A stretch of DNA of 64,000 nt, from positions 1,747-65,746 of the forward strand of contig PYSS01000061.1 in the NCBI GenBank assembly GCA_003049465.1, written 5' to 3'. This DNA is from Magnaporthiopsis rhizophila (taxonomy: Eukaryota > Ascomycota > Sordariomycetes > Magnaporthales > Magnaporthaceae). Positions 25,156 through 36,699 of this stretch are shown here, piece by piece (the stretch's first letter is position 1; every line of letters begins with the position of its first letter). Under the pieces are notes generated by a model. That model ran no database searches. It saw only the letters and a program-made list of their open reading frames with translations, and had not been told where the DNA came from. Both the position numbers and the translations under genes were made by a program.

Positions 25156-25806
25156 TCACTTGTCAGCGAGCTCGATGTGTGCCGTGCCAGGCGCGCCCTC
25201 GATCTTGCTGACGCTAGGCAGCACGACCAGCCCGAGTACGAGCTCGACGGCCACGAGTGCCGCATACACGCCCGCCAGCGCCGCGTTGTCCACCATCTGG
25301 TCCGCGACGGGATAGATGGTCCCCTGCCTGGCGAGCGGGCCCGTGGAGCCCTCCTCGTCGCCGATGAAGCGCCGCAGCGCCGCGACCTTTGCGCCCGCGA
25401 TGACGGCACCGGCGGCCCAGAACACCGCCGCCGCCGACCCGGCCGTCGCGCGTCTCGTGGGCAGGCGCTCGCCCGCGGCCACGCTCGCCACCGCCAGCAG
25501 CGCGCCCACGACGGAGAAGGGGATCATGGACACGCCCAGCTGCGCCTGCGTCAGGCGCACCATCTCGACCAGCTGCACCGCCATGGCGCCCGAGACCAGA
25601 AAGTAGTAGCCCGAAACCGCGGCCATGCGCACCCAGCGCTTCCGCACTCCTGGCCTCGGCCGGCCGCTGGTCTCGGACGCCGGCATGGCGAGTGCGAGGA
25701 CGAGGATGGTGGCCATGAACGCCCAGGTTGGTAGCGGGACCAGGAACGTGTCGAAAAAGCATTGCGATGGCAGTGGGTGCGATATGGTGGATACTGCCTT
25801 CTGCAT
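25156..25806 (-). CDS. Small multipass membrane protein, unknown function
   Basis: Single exon, 216 residues, starting at the ATG at 25804-25806. About five hydrophobic helices are visible: TWAFMATILVLALAM near 27-42, SGYYFLVSGAMAVQLV near 64-80, IPFSVVGALLAVASVAAG near 93-110, AAAVFWAAGAVIAGAKVAAL near 122-142 and AALVAVELVLGLVVLPSV near 183-202. Basic residues (RPRPGVRKRW) follow the first helix. No catalytic or transport motif is visible and I do not recognise the family. GC-rich third positions and an uninterrupted frame with clean hydrophobic periodicity support coding. It lies in the same orientation as the transcription factor, 655 nt upstream of it; a functional link is speculative. 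Confidence 0.7.
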   Translation of the reverse strand: MQKAVSTISHPLPSQCFFDTFLVPLPTWAFMATILVLALAMPASETSGRPRPGVRKRWVRMAAVSGYYFLVSGAMAVQLVEMVRLTQAQLGVSMIPFSVVGALLAVASVAAGERLPTRRATAGSAAAVFWAAGAVIAGAKVAALRRFIGDEEGSTGPLARQGTIYPVADQMVDNAALAGVYAALVAVELVLGLVVLPSVSKIEGAPGTAHIELADK

Positions 25807-26929
25807 TCATGGGAAAGACGCCCGATTTAGGTGCTCGTCAGCTTTCAGACCCGCCAAAATCTAGACCAAAAATCCGGACGACTGGGAGCTCGCGTACAAT
25901 CGCCTCCGGCCTGTTAATGCAGAGCTCCATCGGCATCGTTCTTGGTGGTGGGCGGCCCTTCGCGAGCGGCCCTTGTAGTTGGGATGAACTTGGGTGTCTA
26001 GTGTTCTTTCGCGGGTGGCGCGGTCGCTTGCTCGTGAGATTGCTGGGTGGGGTGATGCTCTGCCCAAAAATATCAACTCTCGCCAAATACAATCAAGTCA
26101 AATCAAAAGAAGCCCTCCAGGGTGACCCTCGCCTTATCATCATCTTTCCGTTGTGCGCAAAGCGTGCCCGTGGAATACCTAGTTACTGAAACCGGGAGTG
26201 GACGGGGTGATCTGCGTGGTGCCGTTGTGTTTCATATTGGCTTTATGCCCGCGTGGCTTCCACGTCCACGCATATTTGATTTGCCGGCTTCGACGATTCC
26301 CGTGCATAGCAACTGTGACATAACAACAAAGTGGTGACGGAAAATGCAATTTGTGTGTGAAAGAAAAGGGAGGAGTGCGCATCTCAAAACGCAGGTGCTC
26401 GGCTTTGCATCTGCACGAAGCGCAGTGCGCGTTTCTAATGCCGCCCTACGGTAGGGCAGCTTCATATTCGTGATAAAGGAGCACAAGCTGAGTTCGGACG
26501 AGATCGGCCGTTATGGGCGGCAGCTTGAGAATTAAGCTTAAAAGATGAGAGAGCTTTGGTCGACGCCAGCGAGTATCCCAATTGGGACCACGGCGCGGCC
26601 CTCGGCATCAAAGACGTTTCGGACTGGGCGGTGCCAAGAGTGCATGCAATGCGTCCCAAGCTTCCCTGATGGCGGAAATCCTCTTTATCTGCAGCAACGG
26701 GATGTTCTCCTTTGGGGGAGCAGCCCGGATCCAAATCACTGAAACACTTTGTCCGGCCACGCCGTTTTGTCTCATGTCTGCTCATCTCCACCCATCGCCG
26801 TTGAGCCGCGAGGCCGGCGTCGGAAGAAAAGCGACGTTTCCGAATGTCCCCCAAGACTATTTGGCGTTTCCTCCGATATATTGGGCGCTAAAATCGTCTG
26901 GATTTCCGACCGCAGTCAGGTCTGCGAAA
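25807..26929. other. Intergenic region
   Basis: It contains the promoter side of the small membrane-protein gene and the 3' flank of the esterase pseudogene. Short open frames are present but no domain or spliced gene was recognised. Confidence 0.5.
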
Positions 26930-28030
26930 CATCGGCACCAAACGGCGCACAGCCTCCAAGGTGGCTGCCGTGAAGTAGCTCTGCATCCCGCTTCTCATAT
27001 CGCGGATGACAGCGGTTATCAGCGGCGAGAACAGCGACCCGAGTCCGCCCCAGCAGCGTGCCCGCGGTGAACTTTTGGGTTGTAGAATGTCGTGCCGTGC
27101 CAGCCAGGCTTCCCCCAGTACTGCATGTTCCGCACCAGGTGACCTGAGCTGCCGACGACCTCTGTGAGGTGCCTTTCGTGGCATGTAAAGCAGCTGTCGC
27201 GCAGGGATACCTGGACACTAGCGCTCTGCGTTGCGTACGCCGACGACGGGCAGCGGTTCTGGGTCGGCTTACCGGCACTGGCGACGACTCGTTCGAGCAG
27301 TGAAAGACGACGGCTAGGTCGGGCTTGAATAATTGCCCCATGGCGAGCTCCAAGGTCGGGAGCTGCCGGAAAAAGGTGCCATCCACTGCGGGCCTGACGG
27401 TGAACGAGCCGGGCGTCAGCTGGCCGTTGAGGGCCTTGTTGGCATACGTGAGAGCGTGCGTATTTGTTCCATGGCGGTGGTAGCGTTGCCATCGCCTCCC
27501 ACAAGGTGAATACGATCGTTGGCCCACTGGAACCCCTCTCGCTCGTCCCATGGGCCAGCATTCGGGAGCCTCTCCTTCTTCCATGCTGTTGCGAACTAGG
27601 AAGCCAAATGCGCCAAGCCTATAGTTCACCGTGAACGAATATCTTCTTGTTCCCCGAGTTAAGCGTCGTGCCGCTGCCGTCGTAAATGGGAAGACCAGGC
27701 TGCTGGAACACATCCTTGCTACCGAAGACGCACTGGGAACCACCATATATCCAGACAACGACTGGGAGCTCGAGGGGTGGATCCTTGAGGGCTCTCCAGC
27801 ACGTAAATGTCCAGGGACAGACAGCCCCTTTTGGCCGCCTCCAAAGAGCGGCACAGGGATTCCTCTGGCGTTTTTCTGTTGTCAGTCTCCTGATTCTCGT
27901 AGTAACGATGAGCGTTGGAAATCTGTGATTGATGAACGGGCTTCTGAATTGAGGCATTATTTCCGTGGCCGACAAGGTTCAGTCCGGTGACGGCGGACTG
28001 GGCAGAACTTGGGTCCGTATCTGCCATCCT
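26930..28030 (-). pseudogene. Type-B carboxylesterase pseudogene
   Basis: Pieces of one carboxylesterase/lipase-like protein lie in the correct order on the minus strand but in different frames. They are CLSLDIYVLE and LPVVVWIYGGS (27,770-27,860), then VTVNYRLGAFGFLVRN (27,590-27,640), RLPNAGPWDEREGFQWANDR (near 27,530) and HLVGGD. LNGQLTPGSFTVRPAVDGTFF (27,370-27,430), KPDLAVVFHCSNES (near 27,310), RDSCFTCHERHLTEV (near 27,170-27,200) and a C-terminal FSPLITAVIRDMRSGMQSYFT (near 26,980) follow. Several frameshifts separate them. The segment that should carry the GxSxG nucleophile elbow, normally just after the GGD block, is missing, so the enzyme is dead even if frames were bypassed. Functional relatives are secreted or intracellular ester hydrolases. 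The alternative, a gene with many unusual introns, does not explain the missing active site. Confidence 0.8.
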
Positions 28031-29375
28031 GAAGTGCTAGTGGACGTTCTTGAAGGCGAGTCTGTCTTCGAACCGAATGTGATGGTTAGTTGGCGGCCTG
28101 GGATAGTCTTCGCAGCGCTGAGCTGGCTGAGACTGAGCCCGGGACTGATATGTTAGGACGAGCCGTAAATCACGGCCTCTGTATGAGGCATGAAGAAGAT
28201 TCTGTTATGGGAAATCCGTCTTTTTTTGCTAGAGGATTTTAACCCCAAGATGGATAGGAGGTGCAAAGACGAGGCAAAATGGAGACACACAGCCACAAGC
28301 CATAATGTGGATATTTAGCGTAGGTCGACGTTGAGATCAACGGGGCTTCTGTGTTGATGGAAGGGGAAATGAATGACATCACTGGCATGCTGTGCCTGCC
28401 GTCCCGCCAGGAAATAATAGTCAAGGCGGCCTCAATGGGCTGAATCAGCTTCCCCGCGCGTCGGGAGAGTCCGTCCAGCTGCGGCTACATGTCGCTGTAA
28501 AGGGCACACACCCGCCAAAATTAGGGGCGTTGATTGCTGCATGAATTTTCCATTGTTTTCTTCTTCTTTCTTTTCTCCCTTTCCTCTTATTCGTACCACC
28601 AATTCGTGATTCCGAGGCCTGAGCTCGTCATTGCGTCATGCGGAGGAATTTGGGAGTGGACAGAGCAAAAGACTTCGCGCACGAGACCAGGCTCCAAGAC
28701 GGGATTTTGGTCGCGCCGACGTGCGCTGCAGGGAGCAGCCACCTTGGCCTGAAAAAGGGGCTGACAGGGTTTAGCATCGAGTACCCCACGTCGAGTCTGG
28801 CGGCTGTTTTCTTTGTGCTTCTTTTTCTTTGTTCGTCTTCGATTCCAACGTCGAATCCCTCCCGTTCATTGACGCTTTTTACCCACCCTCGAATCTTCAA
28901 TCCCTCAGCACCCGAGTGGCAACCCGACCCGGCTACGGTCCTCGCCCGCTTCCGTCACTTTGCCGCTGTGGAGAGGCGCACGCCGGCAGTTCTTTATCCA
29001 CTCCCAGGGTTTCAGCCACGGCTGGCCGGCGTACCAAGATTGAGGCGACAAGGGACGTGCGCCTGTCTTGTGCATACCAAGGACGAATCGACAACACGTC
29101 GTTTTCGAACTGACAGGGGCATTTGTCCATCCAAAAAGTCGACGTGAACGAAATATCCAAGTCGGAAAGCACAGTTTTCCGTATTCAAGCATCCTCATCA
29201 CTCATCTTTAGCGCCTGACCTATCATCTCGTATTCATGTCCCCCGCATCCCGCAGGTGACAGTGGTGAAGGGGCCTGCCAATCAGCGGCCGGCCAATCGC
29301 CTTTTCATTTTCGTTTTCACTTCTTATCTTCGTCTTTGCCCTCTCTCTGCCGTCACCACACACAACCCCAGAGCC
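28031..29375. other. Intergenic region upstream of the MFS transporter
   Basis: No domain-bearing frame was found. The last 200 nt are CT- and CA-rich and probably form the promoter and leader of the transporter gene at 29376. Confidence 0.5.
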
Positions 29376-31597
29376 ATGAGGCTGCTATCCTGGCGGCGGC
29401 TCCTGGGCGGCGGCCGCGTCGAGACGACGGCCGACTACGCGGGCGTGCTGATCCCGCTCGAGGACGCCCACCTGTACAGCCACTCGGCCCGGTCCGGGCG
29501 GACCGAGTACGAGGAGGCGCCGGGGTCCGATGACGGCGCCGACGATGAGAATCTCCGACGCGGCCGGGGCGGCGACGCGGACGACGCCCCCGCCACCAAG
29601 CAGGACGAGCACGAGGGCACTGGGATGCTGCAAATGCGAGCCGCCGAGTACAGCATCGAAGGCCTGCGGAGGGAGGTCAGGAGGGGCGAGAAGGGCAGGC
29701 GGTGGTCTGCGTACGAGAGTGAGTGCCCCGGGGTGGTGTTTCCCTTATCTTGTCGCTGCTCTGAATGGGCCCTTAAGCCCTCTCTCACTCCACGGCGTTT
29801 CCTATAACAGAACGATGGAAATACTGATCACCCCGCTGCATCTCAAGTGAAATCGAAACTCATCAACAAGGCCATCCAGGACATTGGCATGGGCAGCTAT
29901 AACTGGCAGCTATTTTTTCTCTGCGGGTTTGGATGGTTCGCTGATAAGTGAGTCCTGCTTGCCGTGGACCCAACGTGCTGTGTCGTCCTCTGCTGTGGCC
30001 TCTGCTAACATGTTCCACGACCTGCAGTTTGTGGATGCAAGTGAGTATTTGACATCTTTATAACAGCCATCCCTACGTCATCCAGAAGCGAAAAAAAAAC
30101 ATTAACCAACAAAACCAAAAGGGAGTATCACTTACCCTGCCGTCATTATCTACCGAGTTCGGCATCGCAGAAAAGACGGTCCGCTACACCACCAGCTCCG
30201 TCTTCCTCGGCCTCTGCTTCGGCAGCTTCTTCTGGGGCGTCGGGTCCGACATGATGGGCCGGCGCGTGGCCTTCAACTGCACCCTGCTCATCACGGGCGT
30301 CTTTGGTGTCGCCGTCTCGTACGCACCCAGCTGGGGCGCCGTCTGCCTGCTGTACGCCTGCCTCGGCTTCGGCGTCGGCGGCAACCTGCCCGTCGACGGC
30401 GCCCTGTTCCTCGAGTTCCTGCCTGACGCCTCGAGCTCGCTGCTGACGTTGCTCTCGGTCTGGTGGCCCGTCGGCCAGCTGTGCTCGTCGCTGTTTGCCT
30501 GGTTCTTCATGGCCAACTGGCCCGCCGACCAGGGCTGGCGGCTGTTCGTCTTTGCCATCGGCGTCATGACGCTGGCCATGTTCGGGCTGCGCTTCTGGGT
30601 CTTTAGCCTGTTCGAGTCGCCAAAGTACCTCTTGTCACGCGGCAGGCAGGCCGAGGCCGTCGCCGTCGTGCACGGCATCGCTTACCGTAACGGCGTCAAG
30701 ACCTGGCTGACAGACGAGATCCTCGATGAGGTGGTGGGCGAGGAAGACGACGACGACGGCGCGCGTCGCGGGCGCGTTTCGCACCAGACGGCCATGGGCG
30801 GCGACGACGAGTCGCTGCTGTCATCGTCGCCGCCGTCCCGCCGGGCCGCCGGCGCTGGCGCCGGCCCCAGCGTGGCGAGTGCCGTTCGGGCAAAGCTGGC
30901 CTCCTTCTCGGGCGAGCGCATCAGGCCGCTCTTCAGCAGCAGGAAGCTCGGGGTGGCCACAGCCGTCATGTGGTTCGTCTGGGCCACCATCGGCATGGGC
31001 TACCCGCTCTTCAACGCCTTCCTGCCGCAGTACCTCCTCTCGCACGGCAACGAGTCGTCCGCCGCCGGTCCTGTTGCGGCACGCGCCGACACTGTTGCTG
31101 CCACCGCGCCGCCGCCACAGGCCATCTCGGCCGAGATGTACCGCAACTACGCCATCACGAGCGTCGTCGGCGTGCCGGGGAGCCTGCTGGCCGCGTACAC
31201 GGTCGACCACCGCTCGCCGCTGCTGGGCCGCCGCGGCACCCTGGCCGGCTCGACGCTCGTCTCGGCCGTGTTCCTGTTCGGCTTCGCGACATGGGGCGGC
31301 TCGTCGCCGTCGCTGCGCCTGGCCTTTTCGTGCGTCGAGGCCTTCAGCCAGAACATCATGTACGGCGTCCTCTACGCCTTCACTCCCGAGATCTTCCCGG
31401 CCCCCGTCAGGGGCGCCGGCACGGGGGTCGCCAGCTTCCTGAACCGCGTCATGGGGCTCGTCGCCCCGGTGTTGGCTGCAAACATACCCGGCGACGGGTC
31501 GACGGCGCCCATTTACCTGTCGGGCGCGCTCATTCTTGCTGCGTTTGTGGGCATGTGCCTCATCCCGATCGAGACGCGGGGACGGCAGCGGTTATAA
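29376..31597 (+). CDS. Major facilitator superfamily transporter (sugar/SV2-like)
   Basis: Four exons, 29376-29718, 29848-29947, 30028-30040 and 30122-31597, give 643 residues. Introns are 129, 80 and 81 nt with GTGAGT donors. The third exon is only 13 nt yet is needed to link FADN-LWMQ-GVSLTLPSL, a conserved first-helix region of this family. A cytosolic N-terminus of about 115 charged residues precedes twelve predicted membrane helices. Family marks include GSDMMGRRVAF after helix 2 and a glycine-rich GFGVGGNLPVDGALFLEFLP in helix 4. A long Asp/Arg/Ser-rich cytosolic loop lies between helices 6 and 7 and LLGRRGTLAGS is in the second half. Members move organic solutes at the plasma membrane; the substrate cannot be deduced. 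The gene converges on the DnaJ gene, 432 nt away. Confidence 0.9.
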
Positions 31598-32029
31598 GTT
31601 GGGTTTTGGGGTTGCCACAGGGTTGGTCGACCTGCCGCGATTTCTTCCTTGTCCGTCGTCACTTTGTGTTTATTGTGTCTTCCCCTTCCTTGGGGAGAGT
31701 GTGAGGTATTGAACAGTTCTCCAGCTCCTATCAGTCTGGGCACTCAATCAGGCGACCCCAAACCATCGTATGTCATCCCGGAAACGACATTTTTGGGTTG
31801 TCACGATGTCCGAAAAAAAAGAGCATTGTTATGGAGTATTCGAATGAAATTTGTAGCAGAATTCTGAACGTCTAAATAACCCTCGTGGTATAATCTATCA
31901 AAGTCAGATCTCAACGCCGAAAATGAATCCTGAGGGCGCTCCTAGGGTATCAAATAGTAGCAATTCCAATCTGACAGCCGTTCAAGAAACACGCATATGC
32001 AGCCATCATAAAATATAAAAGCTCCCTCC
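31598..32029. other. Convergent 3' intergenic interval
   Basis: The 432 nt between the stop codons of the MFS and DnaJ genes should hold both polyadenylation regions. AT-rich patches near 31880 and 32010 suit this. No other feature is seen. Confidence 0.5.
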
Positions 32030-33321
32030 CTACCTGTTCCCCTTTGCTTTAAACGGCGCCTCGGCCCTCCTCTTCCGGAGCACCTTGCCCAGGGTGTCGC
32101 GCACTATGGGTTCGGACATGATGGTGTTCTGGACCAGCCAGTCCTTGAGCTTGACCTGGATGGTGCGAATGCTCTCCTTGTCGTCCGCGAACGGCGCCAG
32201 CTCCAAGCGGAACATGGAGCCGGCGTCCTCGTTCAGCCCCGCCGCCGTCTTCTCGAGGCGCTCGATGGCCTGCTCGAGTCTGGTGCGCTGCTTGGCGGCG
32301 TCGCCGTCGTCGTCGTCTGCAACCACGAGGCGGCCGCTGCTCGTGTCGGCGCCCAGCATCGGGCCGATCTGCGTCATGGCCACGTACACGGTCAGGCTCA
32401 GCTTGCGCGCCAGCTGCACGGCCTGGAAGGGGAGGTAGGCGAACGGCGCCGAGGCGGCGGCAGCAGCAGTAGCAGCTCTCCTCCCACCTGCACCTGCGGC
32501 TGCGGCTGCGGCAGTGGCGCCGCCGCCTCCGAACCAGGGCGACAGGTAGGCAATGAGCGGGTTGACGACGCGATCGAATAGGACGGGGTGGTACGGGCGC
32601 GTGACGACGTGGGCCTCGAACAAGACGACGGTGAAAAAAGTAATCCAACGCCAGGCGCGGCCGTAGTCGAGGTAGCCGAGGTAGCCTAGAAAGTACATGA
32701 AGAAGGCGGCGCCGCCGTAGTAGGGGACCAGCGCCTGCAGGCCGTGCGAGACGTAGTCGCGGACCGTGACGCAGCGCTGCCAGGCCACGACATCCGGGCC
32801 CAGCCGGTCGTAGGCGAAGCGGCGGGCCGGGTCGGTCAGGGTCTCGGAGGCGACCTTGAGGCGCATGAAGAAGTCGGTGTCGTAACCCCCCTGCTGGGCG
32901 GCCGAGCCGCCGCTGGTGGTGGTGCCGACCTTGTCCGGGTGGTAGAGGGCGGCCAGGCGGCGGAAGCGCGACTTGACCTCGCGCTCCGTGGCGGCGGGCG
33001 TCAGGCCCAGGTCCGAGTAGAAGGAGCCGGCCTGCCGGATCTCGCGGTCGGCCTCGAAGATGGTGTAGAGCAGGTATGCCGACACGACGAGGATGTGGAT
33101 GCGGCGGCGGTGCTCGGCGTAGCGCGGGGTTCCCCGCCGGGGCTTCGGGTCGCCAGCGCGGATGACGATGCCGTAGTAGACGGTCTGCACCCAGTTGGTG
33201 GCCAGCTGTCAAGGGGTGGCGGCTGCTGTCAGCGGTCTGGGAGGCGGGCTGAATCGTTGAGGCAGAAGCGACTCACGTCAGGCAGGAAAGCCCATCCTAT
33301 TAGCGACATGAAGCTGGACAT
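32030..33321 (-). CDS. Membrane-anchored DnaJ-domain protein
   Basis: Two exons, 33321-33277 and 33205-32030, separated by a 71-nt intron (GTGAGT donor, CAG acceptor), give 406 residues. The ATG at 33319-33321 opens MSSFMSLIGWAFLPD, which matches the conserved start of a fungal DnaJ family, so upstream in-frame codons were not used. A hydrophobic segment (IHILVVSAYLLYTIF, about 51-65) precedes the J domain (about 77-145), whose HPD motif is at residues 104-106. Hydrophobic stretches at about 160-200 (FFMYFLGYLGYL, WITFFTVVLFEAHVV) suggest further membrane segments. An Ala/Gly-rich low-complexity insert follows near 235-265. The J domain should stimulate an Hsp70, probably at the ER or another internal membrane. 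Sec63-specific domains are not obvious, so it is not called Sec63. Confidence 0.88.
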
Positions 33322-34918
33322 TATGGGTGATGTAGGGGCATAGCTAGCAAAAGTCGGCAAAATGAAGGTGATGGGATTGGGCTGATCGTCGTCGTCGTTG
33401 GCTCGCGCTGCAAACTGTCCCCTTTGTTCCATTCGCGACGCTGACGCAGTTGGAATAAATGCCGAGCTGATAAGGATGGGCGCTTGCGATAAGAAAATGT
33501 GGAGACAATCCTCCTGTCCCTGTCCTTGCCCCACCGCCGACTGCCAGCCCGGCAGGCATGGACTGGGCTTCATGCAACTGACTGAAGGAAACGGGCGTCG
33601 ACCAAAACAGCAATCCTACCCTGCCATCCTTTCACTACACAACCTCTGCGTTTTTAGCCGACCATATCACAAGCAAAACAGTAAAGTTCGCGAAAAAGAA
33701 ACGCTTGTTATGAAGCCTGGCTACGGAGCCTTTTTGCCTATTCGAATTCTTTTCCTTTCAGATTTTATTATCATGCGTTGGTTGCAAGTGCATTCTGAGG
33801 GGATCTTTTTACGACCCAGCTTTTTTCTTGTCGACGTGGAAGGTGGAGTGACTCCCGTCTCGTTGAAGCGTTACCTAGACCCACCACCGCCCAACACAGA
33901 ATGCGACACACACTGCCACCAGATGCTGCTGCATGTGTCTCTTCCCATGGGGAAACATCGTGGGGTAATTGGGTAGCATGCCTCAGCGCTTGCGGTCGTA
34001 GTGGTTGCCCTCCTTCGCTCCGGAAAATCATGACGGCGGCTGGCGCTGAATATGTTCCCCCCCTCAGCCACGATATTAAAGGAGATGCCAGCCTTCGTTT
34101 CATCTGCAGCCCGTCGGCAGTAGTTGCCGGCACCCGCGCCCCGAAAGGCCGCGCATGTATCTCATTCACGCTGCGTCTTGGCTTCCGCTATTTGCGACCG
34201 CCGATTTACCGATGACAACTACCAGGCTCGAACACGTACTCCATGCCCCCCCTACTGGCGTTCCCGAGCCTCTTTGCCGCTGCCCCGCCCGTTGCCCTAA
34301 TGGAGGCTCCCTCCGTGCTTAACGGCCCCGTTCAGCAGGAACGTGAAGCAGGGAAGACGGGCATCCAACGGGTGCTTCCCTGCTGGCCATAGGGCTATTC
34401 GCTCATCTCCCGATTTAACCGCCCTTGCCCTGGATGGGGCAGCTCCCCTCATGTGAGCGCGTTTTGTTTTCTATCCCAAGATGGCTAAGATGGACGCCAT
34501 ACCGCCTGTCAGACGACCGCGTAACACACGCAGCATGGGAAGAGTCATTGTTCGTGCCTAACCGCCGCCATATACTGTATGTGGAGCATGTTAATATCGA
34601 CGCGAACTCCCGTTTTCTCTCCCGCGCTTCACAATTGGGGAGAATTGACTGTGTCGGCCCGGAAAAATCAAGTCCGTCCTCTTCTCCCTGAGGGCCCGGA
34701 TTGAGCCGTCCGGCGCTGGTCTTGGCATGGCCCCGCGCATGTCGTTGGTCGGCAGCACCATGCCGTGAGTCTGTATAAAGACGGTGTTTCGCTCCGGGGA
34801 TGACAGGAGATGTTTCCCATACTTCACGGATACGAAGGCGTACTCAACTCACTCCTTCTCTACCTTGGGCAAACATTCGAAGGCTCTTTGTCCCTGCCGC
34901 GTCATACCTGCATTCACC
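33322..34918. other. Intergenic region between divergent DnaJ and CE1 esterase genes
   Basis: A 1.6 kb interval bounded by two start codons, so it holds both promoters. Open frames here lack domains and no RNA gene was recognised. Confidence 0.5.
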
Positions 34919-35875
34919 ATGCTTCTGTCAAGCCTCTTCGGCCTCGCGGCTTCGGCCGGCATGGCTGCGGCCGCTCAGCTGCAGCAGATCCAGAACTGGG
35001 GCGCCAACCCCAGCCGGATTCAGATGTTCCTCTACGTCCCCGACCGCGTTGCCGCGAACCCTCCCATCATTGTCGGTGTAAGTGTTGCTCTGCCCCGATT
35101 CCCAGCCCACCAGCCCAGCCCGGGCCAGACGGCCATGTCTAACGCAGAATAACAGCTCCACCCCTGCGGCGGCAACGCGCGCCAGTGGTTCTCGGGCACG
35201 CAGCTGCCCCGGTATGCGGACCAGAACGGCTGGATCCTGATCTTCCCCGGCACGCCGAACCAGAGCAATTGCTGGGACGTGCAGAACCCGGCCAGCCTGA
35301 CGCACAACCAGGGCGGCGACGCGCTGGGCATCGTGTCCATGGTCAACTACACCATCACCACGCACAACGCGGACCGGGCGCGCGTCTACGTCATGGGCTC
35401 GTCGTCGGGCGCCATGATGACCAACGTGCTCGCGGGCTCGTACCCGGAGGTGTTCGAGGCCGGCAGCGCCTACAGCGGCACGGCGCACGCCTGCTTCGCC
35501 GGGGCGGCGGGGGCCACGCCGTTCTCGCCCAACCAGACGTGCGCGCAGGGGCTCTCGCACACGCCGCAGCAGTGGGGCAACTTTGTGCGCAACTCGTACC
35601 CGGGTTACACGGGGCGCCGCCCGCGCATGCAGATCTTCCACGGCAACTCCGACTTCCTGGTGCGGCCGCAGTGCGGACACGAGGCGCTCAAGCAGTGGTC
35701 CGACGTCCTGGGCGTGTCCATCACGAAGAACTCCACGGGCGTGCCCTCGGCCGCCTACACGCAGGTCACGTACGGCGACGGCACCAAGCTGGTCGGCTAC
35801 TTTGGCCAAGGCGTCGGCCACACGGCGCCCGTCAACGAGCAGCTGATGCTGAGGTTCTTTGGCCTCATCCAGTAA
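34919..35875 (+). CDS. Secreted carbohydrate esterase family 1 protein (acetylxylan or feruloyl esterase)
   Basis: Two exons, 34919-35077 and 35156-35875, joined across a 78-nt intron (GTAAGT donor, ACAG acceptor), give 292 residues. A signal peptide (MLLSSLFGLAASAGMAAAA) precedes the mature enzyme. The fold is the polyhydroxybutyrate-depolymerase/acetylxylan-esterase type of CE1. LHPCGGNARQWFSGT forms the oxyanion region, GSSSG at 134-138 carries the likely nucleophile Ser136, a GNSDFLVRP block probably supplies the acid, and GVGHTAP contains the likely catalytic His275. Conserved cysteines (LHPCGG, NCWDV, HACF, QTCAQG, PQCGH) fit disulfides of a secreted enzyme. No cellulose-binding module is attached. 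It should deacetylate xylan or release phenolic esters from plant cell walls; sequence alone does not decide which. Confidence 0.92.
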
Positions 35876-36699
35876 AAACCTGCGGCTTTTGCGACGGCTG
35901 GGGCGGTTGTTGGCTGGCTCACATTGATGCAACTTTGAGAAAAAGGTCCAAATTTTTTTTGTATATATATAGGTCCCCACTGACTCTCTTTTGCGGTCCA
36001 TGTACATAACCTTGCCCAGTGTGGTGTCTCTTCTTGTCGCTCGTTGAGCTGGATATTGTTTCAGCCGTCTTTTTGTTTTCGTTGTTGTATCGCGAGCGAG
36101 AAATGGCGGGGTATCAGCCGAACTGTCTGGAACCAAAATTTGATCAATTTGACGGGACTTGATTACCATACAATTGGATCACCAGGTTGGCTGGCGCCCT
36201 GTACGTGCTGTCGGGTGCTGCATGTGTGTGCCCTTGCATCACAATCCCGCCCCTGTGGCACCCCGGACTTTCCCCGCATATTGGTTCCCTGGTTGGCCAA
36301 TTCAGGTGCCTGGGCCCGACTTGCAGGGCTCATCGGTCACTGACGGACAGGCGGCGTCCGCCAATGAAGCGCCAAGCCGTGAAACCACCCCAGCTGTCAG
36401 GTGGATCTTCTTTGTCCGAAGGATGCCACCCGCAACCTCGGCCATTGAATCTCCGTCACGCTATGATTCAACTCCATCAATCTCCAGCGGTAAACTCCAT
36501 TGACGTTGACGCTGGAAGAGGAAGCAAGGAGTTGCGTGCTGTGCACAGTCTGAGACTCCAACCCCTTGCTCTCCCCGCCCGGCACCGACTCGCCGATTGA
36601 GAACTTCTCACGTCTCCAGCGAGATCCCGAAGCTTTCCCCTTGCTGTGCACACGCCCCGATCCGACCCGATCTGCCCCGGCTCCGCTGCCGCTGGCGGT
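35876..36699. other. Intergenic region between CE1 esterase and mitochondrial transacylase
   Basis: An 824-nt interval between two same-strand genes. An AT-rich patch near 35950-35975 probably belongs to the esterase 3' end; the remainder is the next promoter. No other gene is seen. Confidence 0.5.

Noticed and set aside
32049..33212. 387-codon minus-strand frame overlapping the DnaJ gene
   Set aside because: It is a shifted frame of the real DnaJ exon, rich in Arg, Pro and His with no domain.
34928..36169. 413-codon minus-strand open frame over the CE1 esterase
   Set aside because: It is antisense to a clear two-exon esterase with signal peptide and catalytic motifs; GC-rich codons open the opposite frame.
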